In this document: positions 25,548 to 33,617 of the stretch, piece after piece
Position numbering within the stretch: the first letter of the stretch is position 1
Layout of the letters: each line of letters begins with the position of its first letter
The notes under the pieces: model-generated
Told to the model about the DNA's origin: nothing
Database searches by the model: none
Seen by the model: only the letters and a program-made list of their open reading frames with translations
Origin: Hyunsoonleella pacifica
GTDB taxonomy: Bacteria; Bacteroidota; Bacteroidia; Flavobacteriales; Flavobacteriaceae
Direction: 5' to 3'
Assembly (NCBI RefSeq): GCF_004310335.1
Contig: NZ_SIRS01000005.1
Location: 186,001-250,000 of the forward strand
DNA: 64,000 nt
Translations under genes and position numbers: made by a program

Positions 25548-26519
25548 ATGTCGTTATACTATATAAAACATATTACAAAATACACGTACAGTGGCGATGT
25601 AATTGATGGTGCTAACCAAATACGTTTATACCCTTTTAACAATGAATTTCAAAAGGTAACGTACCAAAAAATTCTAATAAACGGGAATCCAAATATTCAC
25701 GTCCACCAAGATTTCTATTCTAATGCTGTTGGGTCATTTATGCTAGTTGAACCACATAATTTTTTATCAATAGAATCTGAAATTGAGGTTATTACATCTC
25801 CTATTATCTTTCCAGAAGATAATGCGGCACCAAACAAACAGTGGGAATTTTTGAAGTCCTTAAAAAATGACTCTCAATTTATAGACTATTTAAAGTATAT
25901 CTCTTTTGATGGTACTCCTGAAATTTTTGAGATGATTAATGAAAAGCATCTTTCTGAAATTACCCCCTACAAAATTGCTTTAGAATTTTGTGAGTTCATC
26001 TATACCAATTTTAAATACATACAAGGTATCACTAATGTAGATTCTAAGTTAGATTTAGTATGGGAATTAAAGGCAGGAGTATGTCAAGACTTTACCAATA
26101 TATTATTGCAGATGATACGTATGTTAGGCATTCCTGCGAGATACGTTAGTGGCTATATATGTCCTGGAGATTCTAAAACACGCGGTGAGGGTGCTACCCA
26201 TGCATGGATAGAGGTTTATATTCCCTTTTACGGTTGGTTAGGTTTAGACCCTACTAATAATCTAGTAGCATCAGAGCATCATGTAAAACTAGCAGTAGGA
26301 AAAAATTATAAAGATTGCGCACCAGTTAAAGGTGTTTATAAAGGACACGTTACGGATAGTCTTTTTGTAAAAGTACATGTAAGCAACACTAAAAATTATA
26401 ATGATATTGCTGTTACATCTACTGATGCAGAAAAATCAAAAACTACTGAAAAGAAGATTACCATTAACAGCTATCGACGAAATTTAGAGTTCATCCAACA
26501 GCAACAACAGCAGCAGTAG
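25548..26519 (+). CDS. Transglutaminase-like cysteine peptidase family protein
   Basis: 323 residues, cytoplasmic by sequence. An N-terminal beta domain (KHITKYTYSGDVIDGANQIRLYP, typical of the family's Bact_transglu_N region) precedes the catalytic core with the triad Cys179 (KAGVCQDFTN), His218 (GATHAWIEV) and Asp234 (LGLDPTNN). It is the third gene of the ATP-grasp/alpha-E operon and may cleave or transfer the peptide linkage made by the ligase. The C-terminus ends in seven glutamines encoded by mixed CAA/CAG codons, an unusual tail. Convergent with the polyprenyl synthase gene. Confidence 0.93.
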   Translation: MSLYYIKHITKYTYSGDVIDGANQIRLYPFNNEFQKVTYQKILINGNPNIHVHQDFYSNAVGSFMLVEPHNFLSIESEIEVITSPIIFPEDNAAPNKQWEFLKSLKNDSQFIDYLKYISFDGTPEIFEMINEKHLSEITPYKIALEFCEFIYTNFKYIQGITNVDSKLDLVWELKAGVCQDFTNILLQMIRMLGIPARYVSGYICPGDSKTRGEGATHAWIEVYIPFYGWLGLDPTNNLVASEHHVKLAVGKNYKDCAPVKGVYKGHVTDSLFVKVHVSNTKNYNDIAVTSTDAEKSKTTEKKITINSYRRNLEFIQQQQQQQ

Positions 26520-26575
26520 TATTTTTTTTGATATTGGTAATTATTTCGAAGAAAAATAAGTGGACAAAAAACACT

Positions 26576-27553
26576 CTATTTCTTCCTATCAATTACATAA
26601 TTTACCATCAATTCTAGTGAATCTTTGTATTCTGATTCTGGATAGTCTTCAAGCATTAGTAGTGCTTTTTGCTGAAATGCTTTCATTTTAGATATCGCAT
26701 AATCTAACCCTCCACTATCTTTCACATAAGTAATAACTTCCTTGACCCTCTTAGCATTTTTATTATGGTTTTTAACAGAGTTAATTAGCCATTTTTTATC
26801 TTTTTTATCTGCATGGTTTATAGCATAAATTAAAGGTAACGTCATTTTTTGTTCCTTAATATCTATGCCTGTAGGCTTTCCTATTTGGGTCTCGCCATAA
26901 TCGAACAAATCATCTTTAATTTGAAATGCCATCCCTATTAACTCTCCAAATTTACGCATGCTATCAACATGCTGAGATTTTGGTTTTACCGAAGCTGCAC
27001 CCAAACTACAGCAGGCTGCTATTAGGGTTGCTGTTTTTTGGCGAATGATTTCGTAATATACGTCTTCAGTTATATCTAATTTCCTGGCTTTTTCAATTTG
27101 TAACAATTCCCCCTCACTCATCTCACGAACTGCGATGGATATAATTTTCAATAAATCAAAATCGTTATTATCAATGGAGAGTAATAAGCCTTTCGAGAGT
27201 AGATAATCTCCAATTAAAACAGCAATTTTATTTTTCCAAAGTGCATTTACTGAGAAAAAACCTCTACGACGATTACTGTCGTCCACCACATCGTCATGTA
27301 CTAAAGTAGCTGTATGAATTAACTCTATAACTGATGCACCACGATAGGTGCGTTCACTTACCTCTCCATCAGATACCATTTTTGCTACTAAAAACACAAA
27401 CATAGGGCGCATTTGCTTCCCTTTTCGGTTTACAATATAATGGGTAATTCTATTAAGCAACGCAACTTTACTTGACATGGACAGTTGAAACTTTTGCTCA
27501 AACAGTTCCATCTCATAAGCTATAGGTTGTTTTATTTGCTCTACTATTTTCAT
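26576..27553 (-). CDS. Polyprenyl diphosphate synthase
   Basis: 325 residues, trans-isoprenyl diphosphate synthase fold. First aspartate-rich motif LVHDDVVDDSNRRRG (about 88-102), second FQIKDDLFDYGE (about 212-223), plus GKQMRPMFVFLVAK for IPP binding. It condenses allylic diphosphate with IPP units to build long-chain prenyl diphosphate, most likely the menaquinone side chain. The residue just before the first motif region (THAT-like LIHTATL) is consistent with a long-chain product, but exact length cannot be read. It lies 23 bases after rlmN on the same strand. Confidence 0.92.
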   Translation of the reverse strand: MKIVEQIKQPIAYEMELFEQKFQLSMSSKVALLNRITHYIVNRKGKQMRPMFVFLVAKMVSDGEVSERTYRGASVIELIHTATLVHDDVVDDSNRRRGFFSVNALWKNKIAVLIGDYLLSKGLLLSIDNNDFDLLKIISIAVREMSEGELLQIEKARKLDITEDVYYEIIRQKTATLIAACCSLGAASVKPKSQHVDSMRKFGELIGMAFQIKDDLFDYGETQIGKPTGIDIKEQKMTLPLIYAINHADKKDKKWLINSVKNHNKNAKRVKEVITYVKDSGGLDYAISKMKAFQQKALLMLEDYPESEYKDSLELMVNYVIDRKK

Positions 27554-27576
27554 TGGATTTGCAAATATACCATTTG

Positions 27577-28629
27577 TTAAGACTTATTTGCTAATTGTCC
27601 GCATGCAGCATCAATATCTTTCCCTCTGCTTCTACGAATTGTTACTGTAATATTATTAGCCTCTAGTATTTTTTGATACATATCTATAGCCCTTGAATCC
27701 GCTTGTTGAAATTCGCCATCGTCAATGGGATTGTACTCAATTAAATTTACTTTACTGGGTGCAAACTTGCAAAACTGCACTAATGCATCTACATCTTTTC
27801 TTTGATCATTTATCCCTTTCCAAACTACATATTCGTAAGTAATTCTATTTTTGGTTTTGGCATACCAATACTCTAAAGCCTCCCTTAGATCTGCTAGAGG
27901 AAAGGTTTCATTAAATGGCATAATAGAGGTTCGCACCTCGTCTATTGCAGAATGTAGAGACACTGCAAGCTTAAACTTTACGCCGTCATCTGCTATTTTC
28001 TTTATCATTTTTGGCACTCCCGATGTTGAAACTACTATACGTTTTGGCGACATACCTAAGCCTTCATCTGATGTTATTTTATCTATAGCTTTTAATACGT
28101 TATTGTAGTTCATTAGTGGTTCTCCCATACCCATAAATACTATATTGCTTAGTGGGCGGTTGTGGTATAACCTACTTTCATTATCGATGGCTACTACTTG
28201 ATCGTAAATTTCATCTGGGTTAAGGTTTCGCATTCGCTTAAGACGTGCTGTTGCACAAAACCGGCAATCTAGACTACAACCTACTTGGCTGGAAACACAT
28301 GCTGTTGTTCTTGTAGCTGTTGGTATTAATACGGATTCTACCACCAAGCCATCGTGTAGCTTTACTGCATTTTTAATAGTACCATCACTACTGCGTTGCA
28401 TAGTATCTACACGAATGTGATTGATAACAAAATGGTCTTCTAGCATTTGGCGTGTTTCTTTTGAAATATTAGTCATTTCCTCAAAACTATGCGCCGATTT
28501 TTGCCAGAGCCATTCATATACTTGATTACCCCGAAAAGCTTTATCGCCTTGGCTAACGAAAAAATTTCTGAGTTGTTCTTTTGTTAATGCACGTATGTCT
28601 TTTTTTGAAGTACTCATCTGCGTTTGCAA
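27577..28629 (-). CDS. rlmN: 23S rRNA/tRNA adenine C2-methyltransferase
   Basis: 350 residues, radical SAM. The cluster motif is Cys118-x3-Cys122-x2-Cys125 in VGCSLDCRFCATARL, followed by the GEP motif FMGMGEPLMNY. The methyl-carrying/relay cysteine is near the C-terminus in DAACGQLANKS (Cys344). RlmN methylates A2503 of 23S rRNA and A37 of some tRNAs. Alternative starts exist at M5, since MSTSKKDIRALTKEQL looks like the conserved beginning. The gene precedes the polyprenyl synthase gene. Confidence 0.97.
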   Translation of the reverse strand: MQTQMSTSKKDIRALTKEQLRNFFVSQGDKAFRGNQVYEWLWQKSAHSFEEMTNISKETRQMLEDHFVINHIRVDTMQRSSDGTIKNAVKLHDGLVVESVLIPTATRTTACVSSQVGCSLDCRFCATARLKRMRNLNPDEIYDQVVAIDNESRLYHNRPLSNIVFMGMGEPLMNYNNVLKAIDKITSDEGLGMSPKRIVVSTSGVPKMIKKIADDGVKFKLAVSLHSAIDEVRTSIMPFNETFPLADLREALEYWYAKTKNRITYEYVVWKGINDQRKDVDALVQFCKFAPSKVNLIEYNPIDDGEFQQADSRAIDMYQKILEANNITVTIRRSRGKDIDAACGQLANKS

Positions 28630-28833
28630 AAATAGTGAAAGGTTTTTCGAATTGCGATGTTTGAATTAGGAATTATAGTCTTGATACTGAGCCTTATCTA
28701 AAACTTATCGTAAAAGCACAAAAAAGTTAGAATGATCGATTTATTATCTCTTATCATGAATATTCTTTTCTATTACTTATAATTTAACAAATAACATAGT
28801 GTTTTACTTGTGAAAGTTGCTAGCTGATAAGTT

Positions 28834-28938
28834 TGCGTTAGGGCTTGAACGATTGTTGGAGCTCCTCCCAGAGAACGACTCATGAAAGCCTGCCTTCCGA
28901 CAGGCAGGCCCAACCACGACAGAGCATGGTAACGCCCT
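28834..28938 (+). repeat. Dispersed structured element, family A copy 3
   Basis: The 345-base gap between queA and rlmN contains this block: TGCGTTAGGGCTTGAACGAT, then CATGAAAGCC, a GCCTGCC...GGCAGGC hairpin at 28888-28909, and GGTAACGCCC at the end. Apart from it and the queA terminator, nothing is seen in 28630-28833 except AT-rich sequence. The 61-residue minus-strand ORF across the block is an artefact of the repeat. Confidence 0.7.
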
Positions 28939-28941
28939 AAA

Positions 28942-28970
28942 AAGAAAAAGTCCCGCATAATGCAGGACTC
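28942..28970 (-). terminator. Terminator of queA
   Basis: Minus strand: AGTCC-T-GCAT-T-ATGC-G-GGACT followed by TTTTTCTTTTT, 5 bases past the queA stop codon. On the plus strand a T-run also follows, so it may work both ways. Confidence 0.88.
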
Positions 28971-28974
28971 TTTT

Positions 28975-30024
28975 TTATATGATTAACATGGCATCGCCAT
29001 AACTGTAAAATTTATATTTTTCCTTGATGGCTTCTTGGTATGCCTCCATTACAAAATCATGCCCAGCAAAAGCTGAAATCATCATTAACAACGTAGATTT
29101 TGGTGTATGAAAATTAGTTACCATGCAATTTGCAATACTAAAATCGTATGGCGGGAATATAAATTTGTTAGTCCAACCATCCATTTCATTAAGCATTCCA
29201 CTTGATGACACGGCACTTTCTATGGTACGCATTGCGGTTGTCCCTACTGCACAAACGCGTTTTTTATTAGTTATACCAGTGTTTATAATATCTACCGCTT
29301 GAGGGCCTATTTTTATCTCCTCGCTGTCCATTTTATGCTTAGATAAATCTTCTACCTCTACCGGGTTAAATGTACCTAAACCTACATGTAATGTTACTTC
29401 GGCAAAATTTATTCCTTTAATTTCTAAACGCTTTAACAGATGTTTTGAGAAGTGTAATCCTGCCGTTGGTGCTGCTACTGCGCCTTCGTTTTTTGCAAAA
29501 ATAGTTTGGTAACGTTCTTCATCTTCTGGCTCTACATCTCTTTTAATGTATTTAGGCAATGGTGTTTGCCCAAGCTCTCTAAGTTTTATTCTAAATTCTT
29601 TATAAGAGCCATCGTATAGAAAACGCAATGTACGTCCTCTTGATGTGGTATTATCTATAACTTCGGCTACTAAACTTTCATCATCACCAAAATATAGTTT
29701 ATTACCAATTCTTATTTTTCTCGCCGGATCTACTAACACATCCCAAAGACGCTGTTCTTCATTTAATTCTCTCAATAAAAACACCTCAATTCTAGCTCCT
29801 GTTTTTTCCTTATTACCATATAAACGTGCTGGAAACACTTTGGTATTGTTAAGAATCATTACATCGTCTTCATCAAAATAATTGATTAAATCTTTAAATT
29901 GTTTATGCTCTATAGTCTGTTCTTTTCTATTTAAGACCATCAAACGAGATTCATCTCTATTTTCTGAAGGATACTCTGCTAATAATTCTGCTGGCAAATC
30001 AAAACCGAAGTTCGATAATTTCAT
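28975..30024 (-). CDS. queA: tRNA preQ1(34) S-adenosylmethionine ribosyltransferase-isomerase
   Basis: 349 residues, the usual QueA length. Conserved stretches: [51 protein letters not shown] (about 192-204), [13 protein letters not shown] and the C-terminal [18 protein letters not shown]. It transfers the ribosyl moiety of SAM to preQ1 in tRNA, giving epoxyqueuosine. Monocistronic by appearance, with a terminator right after the stop and 80 bases to aroA. Confidence 0.97.
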   Translation of the reverse strand: MKLSNFGFDLPAELLAEYPSENRDESRLMVLNRKEQTIEHKQFKDLINYFDEDDVMILNNTKVFPARLYGNKEKTGARIEVFLLRELNEEQRLWDVLVDPARKIRIGNKLYFGDDESLVAEVIDNTTSRGRTLRFLYDGSYKEFRIKLRELGQTPLPKYIKRDVEPEDEERYQTIFAKNEGAVAAPTAGLHFSKHLLKRLEIKGINFAEVTLHVGLGTFNPVEVEDLSKHKMDSEEIKIGPQAVDIINTGITNKKRVCAVGTTAMRTIESAVSSSGMLNEMDGWTNKFIFPPYDFSIANCMVTNFHTPKSTLLMMISAFAGHDFVMEAYQEAIKEKYKFYSYGDAMLII

Positions 30025-30104
30025 GGATTATGTGTTTAAGTAATTTTTACAAAGTTGCAAATATACAATCTGAGGATAGGGGTTGTCAAGTAAATAACTG
30101 ATTA

Positions 30105-31322
30105 TTATTCTGAAATTTTAAAATCAATAGCTTTCAAATCTTCCCAAAATGTTGGATAACTTTTTGAGACTACACCTGCATCTTCAATTATTATATCTTG
30201 TTTGAGAGCTACTGGTGCAAATGCCATTGCCATTCTATGGTCGTTATATGTAGTAATTGACACCATAGGCTTAATGTTTTTTGATACTTTTAAATGCAAC
30301 GATTTATCTGTAATTTCAATTGTCCCACCTAACTTTTCTATCTCGGTTTTTAGAGCTACAAGTCTATCTGTTTCTTTAATTTTTAAAGTATGAAGCCCTG
30401 TTAAATCACAAGAAATTCCTAAAACGAAACAGGTTACTGCAATAGTTTGAGCAATATCTGGAGCATTTTTTAAGTCTAAGGCCAATGGCTTTATTTGTGT
30501 AGCTTCTTTTTTTAATACAACTGAATTCTCTTTAAAAGTTGATATTACTCCAAAATGCTTATAAATAGCAACTAAACAGGAATCTCCTTGTAACGAGTTT
30601 TCTTTATATGACGATAACTCTATTTGTGTTCCTACCTCACTAATAGCAACTATACTGAAATAATATGATGCTGAAGACCAATCAGACTCAACCACTAATG
30701 GTTTTGGATTTGTCTTTGAAGGGTAAACTTTGATAACATTATTTTGAAATGATGTTTTGACTCCTATTTCATTTAATAGACTTAACGTCATATTAATGTA
30801 TGGCACAGATGTAATGTCTCCATCTAAAGTTAATTCAATACCGTTTTCTAATTTTGAAGCTATTAATAGTAATGCAGAAATATATTGACTACTTACATTA
30901 GCTTTTAATGATACTTTATGTTTTGAAAGCTTCTTCCCAGTTATTTTTATCGGAGGAAAACCGTCATTTTCTACATAGTCAATTTCAGCTCCTAATTCCC
31001 TTAAAGCATCTACCAAAATTTTAATGGGGCGCTCTTTCATGCGCTTAGATCCTGTAAGAATGGTTTTTCTACCTTCTTGAACCGCAAAATAAGCAGTTAA
31101 AAAACGCATTGCAGTACCTGCGTGATGGATATCAACCAATTCTTCTTTTGATGCTAATGCCTTAGTCATTAAATTACTATCATCAGAATTTGAAACATTT
31201 TTCAATTCTATTTCTGGAAAAAGTGCTTGTAATAAAAGTAATCGGTTAGATTCACTTTTAGAACCTGTAATTTGTATAGCTGATTGCTTTTGTATTGTTG
31301 ACTTTTGTAGAGTAATATCCAT
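30105..31322 (-). CDS. aroA: 3-phosphoshikimate 1-carboxyvinyltransferase (EPSP synthase)
   Basis: 405 residues, about 20 shorter than the E. coli enzyme. Key segments: TGSKSESNRLLLLQALFP (phosphoshikimate site, about 19-36), HHAGTAMRFLTAYFAVQEG (the GTA-R loop), TGSKRMKERPI, LKIKETDRLVALKTEIEKLGG and TYNDHRMAMAFAP. It joins shikimate-3-phosphate and PEP in chorismate synthesis, feeding the pheA/tyrA operon 8 kb away. A terminator-like hairpin with a T-run ends six bases before its ATG. Confidence 0.95.
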   Translation of the reverse strand: MDITLQKSTIQKQSAIQITGSKSESNRLLLLQALFPEIELKNVSNSDDSNLMTKALASKEELVDIHHAGTAMRFLTAYFAVQEGRKTILTGSKRMKERPIKILVDALRELGAEIDYVENDGFPPIKITGKKLSKHKVSLKANVSSQYISALLLIASKLENGIELTLDGDITSVPYINMTLSLLNEIGVKTSFQNNVIKVYPSKTNPKPLVVESDWSSASYYFSIVAISEVGTQIELSSYKENSLQGDSCLVAIYKHFGVISTFKENSVVLKKEATQIKPLALDLKNAPDIAQTIAVTCFVLGISCDLTGLHTLKIKETDRLVALKTEIEKLGGTIEITDKSLHLKVSKNIKPMVSITTYNDHRMAMAFAPVALKQDIIIEDAGVVSKSYPTFWEDLKAIDFKISE

Positions 31323-31350
31323 TAAAAAACGCTTCTAAAATTAGAAGCGT
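31323..31350 (-). terminator. Hairpin with T-run abutting the aroA start
   Basis: Minus strand: ACGCTTCTAA-TT-TTAGAAGCGT, a 10-bp stem, then TTTTTT and the aroA ATG. It lies in the 44 bases between the MazG-like gene and aroA. It may terminate upstream transcription, or act as a leader element for aroA. Confidence 0.8.
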
Positions 31351-31366
31351 CAAATATAATTATAAA

Positions 31367-31693
31367 TTATTTCAATTTCTGGTTATTGTGATGTCTATCA
31401 TGGTCTCGCTTTGCTTTTTTATCCATCCTTTTATCAAAGGCCTGTTGCAAATCAACCCCTGTTTGGTTAGCAAGACACAGTACTACAAAAAGTACATCGG
31501 CTAATTCTTCCCCTAAATCTTTATCTTTATCGCTTTCTTTCTCACTTTGTTCTCCATAGCGACGTGCTATAATTCTAGCTACCTCTCCTACCTCTTCGGT
31601 AAGTTGCGCCATGTTGGTAAGCTCATTGAAGTAACGCACGCCGTGTTCATTAATCCAATTATCAACTATTTTTTGAGCGTTTTTTATATCCAT
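31367..31693 (-). CDS. MazG-family nucleotide pyrophosphohydrolase
   Basis: 108 residues, a single all-helical MazG-type domain. The metal-binding pattern is clear: QLTEEVGEVARIIARRYGE (ExxE) and LGEELADVLFVVLCLANQTG (ExxD). Such proteins hydrolyse (d)NTPs to monophosphates and pyrophosphate, a house-cleaning role. The tail is His/Lys rich (KRDHDRHHNNQKLK). Its start codon shares one base with the stop of the upstream DUF3857 gene, so they are cotranscribed. Confidence 0.92.
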   Translation of the reverse strand: MDIKNAQKIVDNWINEHGVRYFNELTNMAQLTEEVGEVARIIARRYGEQSEKESDKDKDLGEELADVLFVVLCLANQTGVDLQQAFDKRMDKKAKRDHDRHHNNQKLK

Positions 31694-33615
31694 TATACTT
31701 TTGTTAGTACTACTTGTTCTGCCTCTTTAATAATCATTTTATGGAATAATTGTTTTAAAAAAGGAAAATCTACCGTAGTTATCATTGCTTTATTTATATC
31801 AAAATTAACCAATAATTGTAAACTATTCCCAGCTGGTCTCATTCTGTAAACAAATTTACCCAAATCTTTAGGCATTTTCATAGCAACTGGTTCTGGTTGG
31901 GATTCTACAGTATATCCTTCTGGAAGCTTTATGTTGATAATATAATTCTGACTAAAAGGCGCACCAAAATCAATAGGGCACTCTCTTTTATCTTGCTTAA
32001 AAGGGTTCTCTTCAATTGCAAAAAACATAAAAGGATTGAAAAACAATTTATCGCCAACAACATCTACCCCATTTTCGTAGTAAAAATCAAAAGATTCATT
32101 CACAAAACCTTCATAACTATCTATATTTTCTAATTTATACTCGGAAATTTCTATATTATCCATTGCAGATTCTCTATCAGTAATAATAGCGTCCATTTCC
32201 TTGTCTTTAAATCGCTTTCTTATTTTTAGCGCACTATGTTTAGAACACCTAGAGCTTAAATGACCTTGAATACTACCATCTTCATTAATTTCTGTTTGAA
32301 CCATGTATTGCTCTTTTGACTGCTCTGGTTGCTTGATATTTATTAAATTCCATCTTCTATTCAAATTATTAATATATATACCTTTCCAGTTATAGTCCTT
32401 AATTGGAAGCACATTTATATCGCTAAACTCATCCGTGGCATCCAAAAAATATCGTTCCTCTCCTATTTCAGCATAAGCTATTACATAGTTTAATCTATCT
32501 ACTGTAGGAAAAAAAGGTATAATATTATCTTTGGTACTTAACACTACTGGATTGGCATCAATACCTGCATACCTTAACATTGCAACAAGCGTTAAATTTA
32601 TGTCTGCCACATTTCCTTTCTTTTCTTTTAAGGCTTTTTTTATTCCATTATAAAAATATTTACCATCAATGCCATTCCACGTTATTTTATTTTTAACGTG
32701 TTTAAACAGAAGTTTCATTTTCTCTTCTGGTTTGTTTAATCCGTTTAGGAGCAAATCTAGATCATCATCGAATGATCTTGTTTTATCAAGTTTATCTTTA
32801 TAATCCTCTGAATTACCGATTGTTTTAGCAACATCTGACCAACTAGTAGCATAGGTATGAGGCATTTGCCCTGGTATTTCGATAGAAACCAATTCAAACA
32901 TTATCCCAGATCTGTAATTGTCCATATTATCAACATAACGCTCTTGTTTTAAAGCTGGAACATTTACCATGGTATATTTAACGGTATTCATATTCGAACC
33001 AGAATAACCTTTTTGTGAATTTATAAACAAGAACCCTTTTTGGGTAGCTTTAAAGTTGAGTCCATCTGGTGTTCTTAATTCTGCATCTACTTTTTTTATA
33101 GGAATGTCGTATTGCAATTTAAACTCATCAATATTCCAAATGAAAGGTGATGTAATTTTATATTTAAACTCTATAACAGAACCTTCTTTAATATTCGGCA
33201 TGGTAAAACTAACGCCTTTATAGTTATAGCTTATGTTTTCCTCAAATATTTGTTCTTTATCAAGTTTCGTTTTAACAACTTCCCCATTTTCTAAATTGTA
33301 GGTATATGCCTTTAATCTTCCTAATAATTCCTTGGAGGAACGTGATTTGAAAAGGCTTATTCGCTTTGTTGCATTATCAAAGCCCTCTTTGTTATATATT
33401 TTTATACGCTCATGAACCTCGGTAACTAAGTCAAAATTTTGGGAATAATATGTTAATCTATTTTTGTATAATACTACTGCATTGGCTGATTTATCGTTTA
33501 CATATTCTTTTTCTAATAGTTCTTCTTTTGTAACCTCTCCAAACTTTATTTCAGATTGAGCTGACAAAACACGAACGCAAATCGTTAACAATACTATGAT
33601 GTACACTCTTTTCAT
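31693..33615 (-). CDS. DUF3857 protein with degenerate transglutaminase domain
   Basis: 640 residues, exported (signal peptide 1-19, VLSAQ). A DUF3857 N-terminal beta domain (about 50-250) precedes a transglutaminase-like fold. Where the neighbouring paralogue has the catalytic YGDCKGL, this one has KGNVADINLTLVAMLRYAG: no cysteine. The His position reads RLNYVIAY; the Asp in YFLDATDEF remains. It is therefore probably not an active enzyme and may bind peptides or glycans. It ends 2 bases past the paralogue gene and overlaps the MazG-like gene by one base. Confidence 0.9.
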   Translation of the reverse strand: MKRVYIIVLLTICVRVLSAQSEIKFGEVTKEELLEKEYVNDKSANAVVLYKNRLTYYSQNFDLVTEVHERIKIYNKEGFDNATKRISLFKSRSSKELLGRLKAYTYNLENGEVVKTKLDKEQIFEENISYNYKGVSFTMPNIKEGSVIEFKYKITSPFIWNIDEFKLQYDIPIKKVDAELRTPDGLNFKATQKGFLFINSQKGYSGSNMNTVKYTMVNVPALKQERYVDNMDNYRSGIMFELVSIEIPGQMPHTYATSWSDVAKTIGNSEDYKDKLDKTRSFDDDLDLLLNGLNKPEEKMKLLFKHVKNKITWNGIDGKYFYNGIKKALKEKKGNVADINLTLVAMLRYAGIDANPVVLSTKDNIIPFFPTVDRLNYVIAYAEIGEERYFLDATDEFSDINVLPIKDYNWKGIYINNLNRRWNLINIKQPEQSKEQYMVQTEINEDGSIQGHLSSRCSKHSALKIRKRFKDKEMDAIITDRESAMDNIEISEYKLENIDSYEGFVNESFDFYYENGVDVVGDKLFFNPFMFFAIEENPFKQDKRECPIDFGAPFSQNYIINIKLPEGYTVESQPEPVAMKMPKDLGKFVYRMRPAGNSLQLLVNFDINKAMITTVDFPFLKQLFHKMIIKEAEQVVLTKV

Positions 33616-33617
33616 TT

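Noticed and set aside
26498-26518. CAA/CAG run as a microsatellite
   Set aside because: Only seven mixed codons at the end of a gene; too short and impure to call a repeat locus on its own.
28773-28958. 61-residue minus-strand ORF between queA and rlmN
   Set aside because: It runs across the family A repeat and the queA terminator; its residues come from the repeat words, not from a gene.
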